Positions 17,317-24,402 of a stretch of DNA of 64,000 nt are shown here, piece by piece. The notes under the pieces were generated by a model. It made no database searches, was not told the DNA's origin, and worked only from the letters and a program-made list of their open reading frames with translations. A program made the position numbers and the translations under genes. Position 1 is the stretch's first letter, and each line of letters opens with the position of its first letter. The stretch is from Lachnospiraceae bacterium (GTDB taxonomy: Bacteria; Bacillota; Clostridia; Lachnospirales; Lachnospiraceae), in contig JAILGE010000031.1 in the NCBI GenBank assembly GCA_024697065.1, positions 1 to 64,000 on the forward strand, read 5' to 3'.

Positions 17317-18258
17317 ATGAACGGATTGAAGATTGTTGGAATGGGAAGAGGCATCCCGGCCAAGAGAGTTACGAACGACGATCTTTCTAAGATGGTTGAG
17401 ACAGATGATGAGTGGATCAGGAAGAGAACAGGTATCCGCGCAAGACACTTCTGCGGTGAAGGTGAGAGTAATACCACCATGGCATGCGAAGCTGCTTTAG
17501 AGGCAGTTAAGAATGCCGGCATTTCCTTATCCGATATAGGTATCTGTGTTGCTGCAACTCTTACAACGGATTATGTTTTCCCGGGATGTGCATGCAGGAT
17601 ACAGGAAGCCATAGGACTTTCCGATGCCATTCCATGCTTTGATATAAACGCGGCATGCTCGGGATTCATATACGGATTGTATATACTCTCCGGTGTCAGA
17701 CCGGACCCTGAGAAGCCTTACGCACTTTTAGTCGGTGTTGAACAGCTTAGCAGGATCATGGATATGAACGACCGTTCCACCTGTGTTCTTTTCGGTGACG
17801 GTGCTGCAGCTGCCGTTATCAAGATGGAGGAAGGCGGTGACTTCTACAGCCATGTTGCGGCCAGAGGTAACACTCCCATACTTCATTGCGAAGGTATGCA
17901 TCAGGAAGGCGGATATATATATATGGCAGGACGTGATGTGTTCACATTCGCCGTAGAGGTGGTTGAAAAAGAACTCGAGAGACTTGAGACTACTACCGAT
18001 TACCGCCTTGAGGATATGGACTATGTGGTTCTTCATCAGGCTAATGAGCGTATCATCAGACACATCCAGAAGAAGAAGAATATTCCTGATGAGAAGCTCC
18101 CTGTAAATATATACGAGCTTGGAAATACTTCTGCCGCAAGTATACCTCTTGTGTTGTATGAGCTTTGGAATTCCGGAAAGCTTACAAGCGGTAAGAAGGT
18201 ATTCGTGAGCGGATTTGGTGGCGGCCTCACATGGGGCAGCGCAGTTATTGAGTTCTAA
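17317..18258 (+). CDS. fabH: 3-oxoacyl-ACP synthase III
   Basis: 313 residues from ATG 17317, with GGAAGGA 8 bp upstream (the TTG at 17311 is too close). The active-site Cys is in [12 protein letters not shown], His in [13 protein letters not shown] and Asn in [11 protein letters not shown]. It starts each fatty acid by condensing acetyl- or branched acyl-CoA with malonyl-ACP. The C-terminal [14 protein letters not shown] is typical. The position near the 3' end of the operon, before fabZ, differs from operons where fabH is near the front. Confidence 0.95.
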   Translation: MNGLKIVGMGRGIPAKRVTNDDLSKMVETDDEWIRKRTGIRARHFCGEGESNTTMACEAALEAVKNAGISLSDIGICVAATLTTDYVFPGCACRIQEAIGLSDAIPCFDINAACSGFIYGLYILSGVRPDPEKPYALLVGVEQLSRIMDMNDRSTCVLFGDGAAAAVIKMEEGGDFYSHVAARGNTPILHCEGMHQEGGYIYMAGRDVFTFAVEVVEKELERLETTTDYRLEDMDYVVLHQANERIIRHIQKKKNIPDEKLPVNIYELGNTSAASIPLVLYELWNSGKLTSGKKVFVSGFGGGLTWGSAVIEF

Positions 18259-18272
18259 GGAGGACTGTCGGG

Positions 18273-18710
18273 ATGGAACTTACTTCAAATGAAATAGAAA
18301 AGATACTTCCCCACAGATATCCGTTCCTGCTTGTGGATCGCATCACAGAGTGTGAACCCGGTAAGTATGCGAAGGGTATCAAGTGTGTTACAGCCAATGA
18401 GCCCCAGTTTACGGGACATTTCCCCGGACAGCACGTTATGCCGGGGGTGCTTCTCCTTGAAGCAATGGCTCAGACGGGAGCTGTAGCACTTCTTACTGAA
18501 GAGGAGAATAAGGGAAAACTTGTGTTTTTTGGCGGCGTTAAGAATGCCCGTTTCCGTACACCTGTTATCCCGGGCGATGTTGTCGAGATGACATGCACCC
18601 TTACGGTCAGAAAGGGAAGCGTAGGATTTGGCAAGGCCGAGGCTACCGTAAATGGAAAAAGAGCAGCGGAAGCTGAAATATCTTTTGCCATAATAGACAA
18701 AAAAGAGTAG
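18273..18710 (+). CDS. fabZ: 3-hydroxyacyl-ACP dehydratase
   Basis: 145-residue hot-dog-fold enzyme that removes water from 3-hydroxyacyl-ACP. The catalytic His is in [13 protein letters not shown] and the Glu in [12 protein letters not shown], with the joining segment [18 protein letters not shown] precedes the ATG. No second dehydratase/isomerase (FabA, FabM or FabN) is seen in the window, so how unsaturated fatty acids are made cannot be told from here. Confidence 0.96.
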   Translation: MELTSNEIEKILPHRYPFLLVDRITECEPGKYAKGIKCVTANEPQFTGHFPGQHVMPGVLLLEAMAQTGAVALLTEEENKGKLVFFGGVKNARFRTPVIPGDVVEMTCTLTVRKGSVGFGKAEATVNGKRAAEAEISFAIIDKKE

Positions 18711-18721
18711 AATCTGTATTT

Positions 18722-19219
18722 ATGAAGAAGAAAGATACAGTTGATACAGATATCGAAGAGTCTTTTTCCGAGATATATACCAAATTCAAACTTCATTTTT
18801 ACCGTGAAGTATTTAAGAACTGGGATGATCGTGAAGCTACTCTTACTACCGTAGAGTCCTTCTGCATGGAGGTTATCTATGCATTGAAGAGGCCTACCGT
18901 TAATGAGTTCGCTTCATTCGTGAGGATCTCTTCGCCGAATGCGGCATATAAGATCAACAATCTCGTGAAAAAGGGTTATCTGCGCAGAGTCCGGTCAGAG
19001 ACCGACAGGCGTGAGTACTACCTCGAACCTACGGACAAATACCTTGCGTATTATAATATCGCAAGCGCGTATATGTATAAGACGATAGGAAAGACAAAGA
19101 GCCGTCTTGATAAGGAACAGCAAAAAGGTGCGCTGGAGCTTTTTAAGATCATCCTCGAGGAAATGAACGCAGATATGCCGGAACTTGATAAAGATAATAA
19201 AAATCCCAAAGAAAAATGA
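18722..19219 (+). CDS. MarR-family regulator, FabT-like
   Basis: 165 residues with a winged-helix MarR domain: PTVNEFASFVRISSPNAA is the helix-turn-helix region and RRVRSETDRREYY the wing with the conserved D-R. In lactic acid bacteria FabT is the MarR-type repressor of the fab operon and lies beside its genes. Here the gene is last in the operon, which supports the same job with autoregulation (inference). A long charged C-terminal tail (about 135-165) is unlike classical FabT. The candidate operators are the palindromic boxes upstream of accB. Confidence 0.8.
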   Translation: MKKKDTVDTDIEESFSEIYTKFKLHFYREVFKNWDDREATLTTVESFCMEVIYALKRPTVNEFASFVRISSPNAAYKINNLVKKGYLRRVRSETDRREYYLEPTDKYLAYYNIASAYMYKTIGKTKSRLDKEQQKGALELFKIILEEMNADMPELDKDNKNPKEK

Positions 19220-19242
19220 ACGTCTCAGGACGTTCTTTTTTT
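19218..19242 (+). terminator. Intrinsic terminator of the fatty-acid operon
   Basis: GAACGTC-TCAG-GACGTTC stem-loop followed by seven T, overlapping the stop codon of the MarR gene. Confidence 0.85.
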
Positions 19243-19250
19243 ATAAATGT

Positions 19251-19279
19251 TTTACTTTTAGGACATGACAGTTTATAAT
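19251..19279 (+). promoter_or_regulatory. Promoter of the phosphoribosyltransferase-like gene
   Basis: TTTACT (19251-19256), 17-bp spacer and perfect TATAAT (19274-19279). It implies a leader of about 75 nt that contains the hairpin at 19293-19333. Confidence 0.65.
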
Positions 19280-19292
19280 AATACATATGGGG

Positions 19293-19333
19293 TAAGTCAC
19301 ATTTCGGTACCTGAAGGTACCGGTGTGGGGCTT
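19293..19333 (+). promoter_or_regulatory. Leader hairpin upstream of the phosphoribosyltransferase-like gene
   Basis: A perfect 7-bp stem CGGTACC-TGAA-GGTACCG (19305-19322) is extended outwards by AAG..CACA against TGTG..CTT. T-rich GTGTTTTATTT follows and then the AAGGAGGG ribosome-binding site. It could be an attenuator or a protein-binding element; no known riboswitch matches. Confidence 0.45.
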
Positions 19334-19359
19334 GTGTTTTATTTAAGGAGGGTACGGCA

Positions 19360-19998
19360 ATGCAGAATTACAAGAAGATCGACTATTCAAGGAACAAGGA
19401 TGTAGTGCTTCGTTACATCCCGGGACACTTTATCACACCGCACTCGCATGTAAATTATTACATGGACTTAAGTGACATGAAGGCAAGACAGAGGGAAGCA
19501 CGTGCAACCGGTGAGGAGATGGCTGAGATGTATCTTGCATCTGCTGTTGTTGATACGATAATATGTCTTGAAAATATGGAGGTTGTGGGCGCATATCTTG
19601 CCAATAAGCTCACAAAAGCAGGAGTTATCTCCAAGAATGCACATAAAACTATATATGTTGTGGGACCTGAGTACGACAGCAGCGGACAGATCATCTTCCG
19701 TGAAAATGTGGCTCACATGGTCAAGGATAAGAATGTGCTGGTGCTTACTGCTTCGGTTTCAACCGGAAGCTCACTTTCCAACGCATTGGAGAATATCGGA
19801 TATTACGGTGGTCATGTCATAGGTGTATCCGCTATCTTCTCGGCAGCCAGCAAGGTTATGGGCATACCTATCCTTTCGCTTTACTCGACAGCTGATCTTC
19901 CGGACTATCGCAGCTTCAGCCCGGACAACTGTCCTATGTGCAAGGCCGGCGAGAAGGCAGATGCTATCTGTAACGGTTTCGGTTACAGCTCACTCTGA
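19360..19998 (+). CDS. Phosphoribosyltransferase-like protein
   Basis: 212 residues with a type I phosphoribosyltransferase-like core: ENMEVVGAYLANKL matches the hood/early sheet of orotate-type enzymes and VLVLTASVSTGSSLSNAL occupies the place of the PRPP-binding loop. The acidic pair normal in that loop (DD/ED before xxTTG) is absent, so PRPP binding or catalysis may be altered. A CPMC motif and C-terminal CNGFGYSSL follow. Start ATG 19360 has AAGGAGGG. It is a single gene with its own promoter and hairpin leader. Substrate unknown; an orotate transferase is only one possibility. Confidence 0.6.
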   Translation: MQNYKKIDYSRNKDVVLRYIPGHFITPHSHVNYYMDLSDMKARQREARATGEEMAEMYLASAVVDTIICLENMEVVGAYLANKLTKAGVISKNAHKTIYVVGPEYDSSGQIIFRENVAHMVKDKNVLVLTASVSTGSSLSNALENIGYYGGHVIGVSAIFSAASKVMGIPILSLYSTADLPDYRSFSPDNCPMCKAGEKADAICNGFGYSSL

Positions 19999-20039
19999 TT
20001 TTTTATGATTTGTATCGTAATGGCTGTTTGAGGAATGAT

Positions 20040-20234
20040 ATGATAAAGTTGGGAGAAATACTTGATCATGAAGGTGAGATCTACGAGATTGGAGCTTATG
20101 ACAAGCAGAATAAACTTTGTTTATGTTATCCGATTACTGTGGCCGACGATGGTAGAAAGATTACCGGAGATACAGGGATCAGTTTAACGGTTAAAGAAAC
20201 AAAAGAAAGAATAAAAAAATATAAAATGGCTTAA
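20040..20234 (+). CDS. Small protein of unknown function
   Basis: 64 residues from ATG 20040 (MIKLGEILDHEGEIYEIG), with AGGA at 20031-20034; the longer reading from TTG 20010 has no ribosome-binding site. It is acidic in its first half, Lys-rich at the end, and predicted beta-strand then helix. No family recognised. It lies 41 bp after the phosphoribosyltransferase-like gene and may share its transcript. Confidence 0.5.
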   Translation: MIKLGEILDHEGEIYEIGAYDKQNKLCLCYPITVADDGRKITGDTGISLTVKETKERIKKYKMA

Positions 20235-20270
20235 AGAAAACAAGAAACATTAAAGCCGGAAAAATAAAAA

Positions 20271-20296
20271 GGAGCGGGGATGTATGTCTTCGCTCC
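20271..20296 (+). terminator. Weak hairpin before the CMP-sugar synthetase gene
   Basis: GGAGCG / CGCTCC 6-bp stem with a 14-nt loop, followed by GTTGGTTTTAG. The U-rich tail is poor, so it may be a leaky terminator or part of the next gene's leader. Confidence 0.3.
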
Positions 20297-20319
20297 GTTG
20301 GTTTTAGAGGATAAAGAAA

Positions 20320-21000
20320 ATGTCAGCAATTGCAGTGATAACCGCAAGAGGCGGTTCCAAAAGAATTCCGAAGAAAAATATCAGAGATTTCTGTGGCAAA
20401 CCTATAATTATATATTCTATAGAGGCTGCTTTGGGTTCGGGGATCTTCGATGAAGTGATGGTAAGCACCGACAGTGAAGAGATCGCTGAGATCGCAAAGA
20501 GCGCGGGCGCTGCTGTTCCTTTTCTCAGGAGTGAAAAGACCAGTGGTGATTTTGCAACTACTGCGGATGTTCTTACGGAAGTTCTCACGGAATATGCATC
20601 AGCGGGCAGGACTTTTGAAGAGATGTGTTGTATTTATCCTACAGCTCCTTTTGTGACTTCAGAGAAGCTTTTAAAGGCACATGAGATACTGCTCGGGTCA
20701 GGCGCAGATGCGGTCATGCCTGTGGTGCGCTTTGGCTTTCCGCCGCAGAGAGCAAATATAATAAGGAACGGGATCCTGGAATATCAATATCCGCAATTCA
20801 GAACGGCCAGATCGCAGGATCTTGAAGCTGTCTATCATGATTGCGGACAGTTTTATTTCTACAAGGTTAAGAAAGATCTTACTTTTTCGGTTGATAAATA
20901 TGCTCCGCTTATAGTTCCTGAGACTGAGGTCCAGGATATCGACAATGAGAGTGACTGGATCATAGCAGAGATGAAATACAAAATGATGAACAGATCCTGA
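20320..21000 (+). CDS. pseF: CMP-sugar synthetase, pseudaminic acid cytidylyltransferase-like
   Basis: 226 residues. ITARGGSKRIPKKNIRDFCGKP is the CTP-binding start of the CMP-NeuAc synthetase family, shown here only as the family hallmark ARGGSKRIPKKN. YPTAPFVT and PQFRTARSQDLEAVYHD and CGQFYFY match PseF, which activates pseudaminic acid for flagellin or surface-glycan modification, better than NeuA. ATG 20320 has GAGGA 8 bp upstream. The other pse genes (pseB, C, H, G, I) are not in the window, so this is an orphan copy and its true sugar is uncertain. Confidence 0.75.
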   Translation: MSAIAVITARGGSKRIPKKNIRDFCGKPIIIYSIEAALGSGIFDEVMVSTDSEEIAEIAKSAGAAVPFLRSEKTSGDFATTADVLTEVLTEYASAGRTFEEMCCIYPTAPFVTSEKLLKAHEILLGSGADAVMPVVRFGFPPQRANIIRNGILEYQYPQFRTARSQDLEAVYHDCGQFYFYKVKKDLTFSVDKYAPLIVPETEVQDIDNESDWIIAEMKYKMMNRS

Positions 21001-21087
21001 CCTGAGAATTGTCTGTTAAAAGATTCGGATATGAGTACAGGCGGAATATAAGTTTTAATATCGAAGGATATCAAAACGGGGGGCAAA

Positions 21088-23334
21088 ATGGGAAATAGCA
21101 CGGACAAAACGCTTAAGAAAAGAACGGTTAAGCGCGGGGAAGTCGACAAGACCAAAGAATCTGAATATATTCTGAAAACTGCCGAGGCAATGATATCGGT
21201 TCCGGCATCCGCAAGTGTCTATGGACATGAGCATATGCGTGCATACGGAAAGATAGGTGACTACGAAGTCAGGCCCGGTTTCTACGAGATTAACGGTGCC
21301 ACAGCTATTCCCGGAGGTGTTAATTTCACTATTTCATCACATCAGGCTGATTATTGCGAACTGCTGCTTTTTGAAAGTAAGCAGACAACTCCCTATGCAG
21401 TTCTTCCGTTTCCCAAGGAATACCGAATAGGTAATGTTTGGTCCATGATCGTCTTCGGACTGGACATAGAAGAATTTGAATATGCATATCGTTTTGATGG
21501 CCCCTATGATCCTGCTAAGGGACTTCTCTTTGACAAGACCAAGGTGATCCTCGATCCCTATGCACGGGCCGTGGCAGGTCAGCATGTATGGGGAGCGAAG
21601 CGCAGCGGCTTCTATACCGGAAGGGTTGTTCGTAACGATTTCGACTGGGGTGTACAGGGCAATTCAAATAATCAGATGGAAGATCTGATCATATATGAAA
21701 TGCATGTCAGAGGCTTTACACAGGCCGGTTCTTCGGGAGTAGAACATCACGGTACTTTCTCGGGAATAATCGAAAAGCTCCCTTATCTGGAGAGACTGGG
21801 GGTAACGGCACTGGAGCTGATGCCGGTTTTTGAATTTGACGAGAATCTTGCCCACAGGGATTTTTACGGAAGAAATCTCATTGATTATTGGGGCTACAAC
21901 ACCGTATGTTTCTTTGCACCCAATACGGGCTATGCTTCGGTCACGGAGCATAACAGAGAGGGATCCCAGCTGAAAAATCTTATCAGAGAGTGCCATAACA
22001 GGGGGATAGATGTTCTCCTGGATGTGGTATTCAATCATACTGCGGAAGGTGACGAGAGAGGCCCCGCCTTCTCATTTAAAGGTATTGATAATAATATTTA
22101 CTATATGCTCACACCGGAAGGAAAGTATTACAACTTCAGCGGATGTGGGAATACCTTGAACTGTAATCATCCGATAGTTCAGCGTCTTATACTGGACTGT
22201 CTTCGTTATTGGGTAACGGTTTATCATGTGGACGGATTCAGATTCGATCTTGCATCCATCCTCGGAAGAAATGAAGACGGTTCTCCCATGAGTAAACCGC
22301 CTTTACTCCAGAGCCTTGCTTTTGATCCCATACTTGGAGGCGTCAAGCTGATAGCGGAAGCATGGGATGCCGGAGGACTCTATCAGGTAGGTACATTCCC
22401 TTCATGGAACCGGTGGGCGGAGTGGAACGGAAGATACAGAGATGATATCAGATCATTCCTTAAGGGCGATTCGGGATTTGCGGATGCTGTAGCCAAGAGG
22501 ATCATGGGGTCGCCGGATATATATATGCCGGAGATCAGAGGTTCGAGGGCGTCCGTTAACTTTGTTGATTGTCATGATGGATTTACGCTTCATGATCTCT
22601 ATACTTACGACCGTAAGCATAATGAAGAGAATAACTGGAACAATACTGACGGCGCAGATGACAACCGAAGCTGGAATTGCGGTGTGGAAGGAGAAACGTC
22701 GGATCCGGAGATCAACAGGCTTCGCAGACGTATGGAGGAAAATGCCATCACAGTGCTGATGCTCAGCAGAGGAACTCCTATGTTCTTTATGGGAGATGAG
22801 TTCGGTAATTCCCAGGGGGGCAATAACAACGCTTATTGTCAGGATAATTTCATAGCATGGCTTAACTGGGAGGATCTCAACAGAAACAGCGATCTGTTTG
22901 ATTTTTTCAGATTCGTGATCACTTTCAGGAAGTCTCATGACTGCGTGAGAAAGAAATGTCATAAAGAAGCTTTTGGTTTCCCGGAGATGTCAGCACATGA
23001 TGTGGAGCCGTGGAACTGTGATTACAGGGAATATTCTCATTTTGTAGGTGTTATGTTTTCGGGGACAAATGAGAAAACCGGTGAGCCCCAGGCTGTATAT
23101 CTTGCCGTTAATACATATTGGGAACCGCTGTCAATACATATTCCGGAATTGCCGGAGGGTTGCGGTTATCATTGGAGAAGAGTGGTTGATACTTATGAAA
23201 GGGATCCTCTTGCCGGCTGGATTGATGATGAGGGTACGCCGGCCGATGCGATCGATTATGAAGGACATAAGGATAACAGCAGATGGACCATCAGAGAACG
23301 AACCGTTATAGTATTCGATGCGGTTAAGGACTGA
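21088..23334 (+). CDS. Glycogen debranching enzyme / isoamylase-type GH13 (GlgX-like)
   Basis: 748 residues. An N-terminal carbohydrate-binding CBM48-like domain (about 45-165) precedes a GH13 catalytic barrel with DVVFNHT, nucleophile Asp in DGFRFDLASIL, acid-base Glu in LIAEAWDAGG and VNFVDCHDG. The C-terminal ~100 residues form a beta domain. This set fits GH13 subfamily 11, which hydrolyses alpha-1,6 branches of glycogen or limit dextrins in the cytosol. The ATG at 21088 follows a GGGGGG stretch. No glycogen synthase or phosphorylase genes are adjacent. A terminator follows at once. Confidence 0.88.
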   Translation: MGNSTDKTLKKRTVKRGEVDKTKESEYILKTAEAMISVPASASVYGHEHMRAYGKIGDYEVRPGFYEINGATAIPGGVNFTISSHQADYCELLLFESKQTTPYAVLPFPKEYRIGNVWSMIVFGLDIEEFEYAYRFDGPYDPAKGLLFDKTKVILDPYARAVAGQHVWGAKRSGFYTGRVVRNDFDWGVQGNSNNQMEDLIIYEMHVRGFTQAGSSGVEHHGTFSGIIEKLPYLERLGVTALELMPVFEFDENLAHRDFYGRNLIDYWGYNTVCFFAPNTGYASVTEHNREGSQLKNLIRECHNRGIDVLLDVVFNHTAEGDERGPAFSFKGIDNNIYYMLTPEGKYYNFSGCGNTLNCNHPIVQRLILDCLRYWVTVYHVDGFRFDLASILGRNEDGSPMSKPPLLQSLAFDPILGGVKLIAEAWDAGGLYQVGTFPSWNRWAEWNGRYRDDIRSFLKGDSGFADAVAKRIMGSPDIYMPEIRGSRASVNFVDCHDGFTLHDLYTYDRKHNEENNWNNTDGADDNRSWNCGVEGETSDPEINRLRRRMEENAITVLMLSRGTPMFFMGDEFGNSQGGNNNAYCQDNFIAWLNWEDLNRNSDLFDFFRFVITFRKSHDCVRKKCHKEAFGFPEMSAHDVEPWNCDYREYSHFVGVMFSGTNEKTGEPQAVYLAVNTYWEPLSIHIPELPEGCGYHWRRVVDTYERDPLAGWIDDEGTPADAIDYEGHKDNSRWTIRERTVIVFDAVKD

Positions 23335-23357
23335 GGGGAACTGTAAACGTTGAATAA

Positions 23358-23384
23358 AATACCGGGCCTATGTCCGGTATTTTT
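23358..23384 (+). terminator. Intrinsic terminator after the debranching enzyme gene
   Basis: AATACCGG / CCGGTATT 8-bp stem, 8-nt loop, then TTTT. Confidence 0.8.
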
Positions 23385-23448
23385 ACCAAAGAAAGTTAGA
23401 ATAAACTAACACAGAGTAGTAAAAACTACTGAAAGAAAGGCTGATGTA

Positions 23449-23480
23449 TTGACAAATAATATTATCATTTGGTATATAAT
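23449..23480 (+). promoter_or_regulatory. Promoter upstream of the Mn2+ riboswitch
   Basis: TTGACA (23449-23454) and TATATAAT (23473-23480); spacing 18 to TATATA or 20 to TATAAT. It is placed about 20 bp before the aptamer. Confidence 0.6.
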
Positions 23481-23499
23481 AATCATAAATCAAATATGT

Positions 23500-23592
23500 T
23501 TTCCTTAAGGGAGTAATCGGCGCGGTAAGCGCGGTAAAGTCGTCATCACGGAGAAATCCCGGCTTTGCCATAATCGATGAGACTTAGGTCAG
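23500..23592 (+). promoter_or_regulatory. yybP-ykoY (manganese) riboswitch aptamer
   Basis: The conserved blocks occur in order: AAGGGAGTA (near 23505), a short G+C hairpin, AAAGTCGTCA, a second hairpin, CCCGGCTTTGCC and finally GAGACTTAGG, whose end pairs with CCTTAAG to close P1. These match the family known to sense Mn2+ through two internal loops brought together. In known cases the switch turns expression on when Mn2+ is high. Confidence 0.88.
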
Positions 23593-23632
23593 TTAAAGCT
23601 GTACCGGGTCTGTGTATTTTTAAGGAGTGTTT

Positions 23633-23665
23633 AAAGAGCGGGTGCAGCAAAAGCATTCGCTCTTT
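23633..23665 (+). terminator. Riboswitch expression-platform terminator
   Basis: AGAGCGGGTGC-AGCAAAA-GCATTCGCTCT forms an 11-bp stem (two G-U pairs) followed by TTTTTGATTTT. It lies between the aptamer and the ABC transporter ATPase gene, so the switch probably acts by transcription attenuation. Confidence 0.85.
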
Positions 23666-23694
23666 TTGATTTTGTGTGAGTAAAGGGGATAGAT

Positions 23695-24393
23695 ATGGAT
23701 ATAAGGATAAAAGATCTTCATAAGTTCTATGGAGACAGCAGCAACAGAGTAGAAGTTTTAAAAGGTGTGAATTGTGAAGTGCTTGATGGTGAGATCTGTG
23801 TCCTGCTTGGACCTTCCGGATCCGGTAAGTCGACGCTTCTTAATATCATCGGCGGAATAGAACCGGCTACTTCGGGAAGTGTGGATATAGGCAATGACAG
23901 CACCGAGCATATGAATGCGAGACAGCTCACACTTTACAGAAGGAATCATCTGGGCTTCGTTTTCCAGTTCTATAATCTGATCCCGAATCTCACGGTTAAG
24001 GAAAACATAGAAGTCAGTGCTTATCTCAGCAAGAACCCTCTTGATATTAATGAGCTGCTTAAGACACTGGGACTCTATGAACACAGGGATAAGCTCCCGT
24101 CACAGCTTTCCGGCGGACAACAGCAGCGTTGCGCGATAGGCCGTGCTCTTATCAAGAATCCGTCGCTTCTTTTATGTGATGAGCCTACAGGAGCACTTGA
24201 TTACAAGACTTCCAAGGAAATACTTGTCCTGATCGAATCCATCAACAGGAAATACAAAAATACGATAATCATAGTTACTCATAATGATGCTATCAAGAAT
24301 ATGGCCAACAGGGTTCTTAAGATGAGAGACGGACTTATTGTTTCGGATACAGTCAATGAGATCCCCATGAACGCAGCGGATATCGAATGGTGA
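23695..24393 (+). CDS. ABC transporter ATP-binding protein (MacB/LolD type)
   Basis: 232 residues. Walker [10 protein letters not shown] (about 39-47), Q-loop [12 protein letters not shown], signature LSGGQQQR, Walker [13 protein letters not shown] and H-loop IVTHN are all present. The family drives MacB/FtsX-type permeases that export peptides, drugs or lipoproteins. AAGGGG precedes the ATG. The permease starts 9 bp after the stop. Both are behind the manganese riboswitch and its terminator, an unusual context for this family. Confidence 0.93.
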   Translation: MDIRIKDLHKFYGDSSNRVEVLKGVNCEVLDGEICVLLGPSGSGKSTLLNIIGGIEPATSGSVDIGNDSTEHMNARQLTLYRRNHLGFVFQFYNLIPNLTVKENIEVSAYLSKNPLDINELLKTLGLYEHRDKLPSQLSGGQQQRCAIGRALIKNPSLLLCDEPTGALDYKTSKEILVLIESINRKYKNTIIIVTHNDAIKNMANRVLKMRDGLIVSDTVNEIPMNAADIEW

Positions 24394-24402
24394 GGTGGGT
24401 TT

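Noticed and set aside
20281-20460. 57-codon frame starting ATG 20281
   Set aside because: It overlaps the CMP-sugar synthetase gene in another frame and has no ribosome-binding site.
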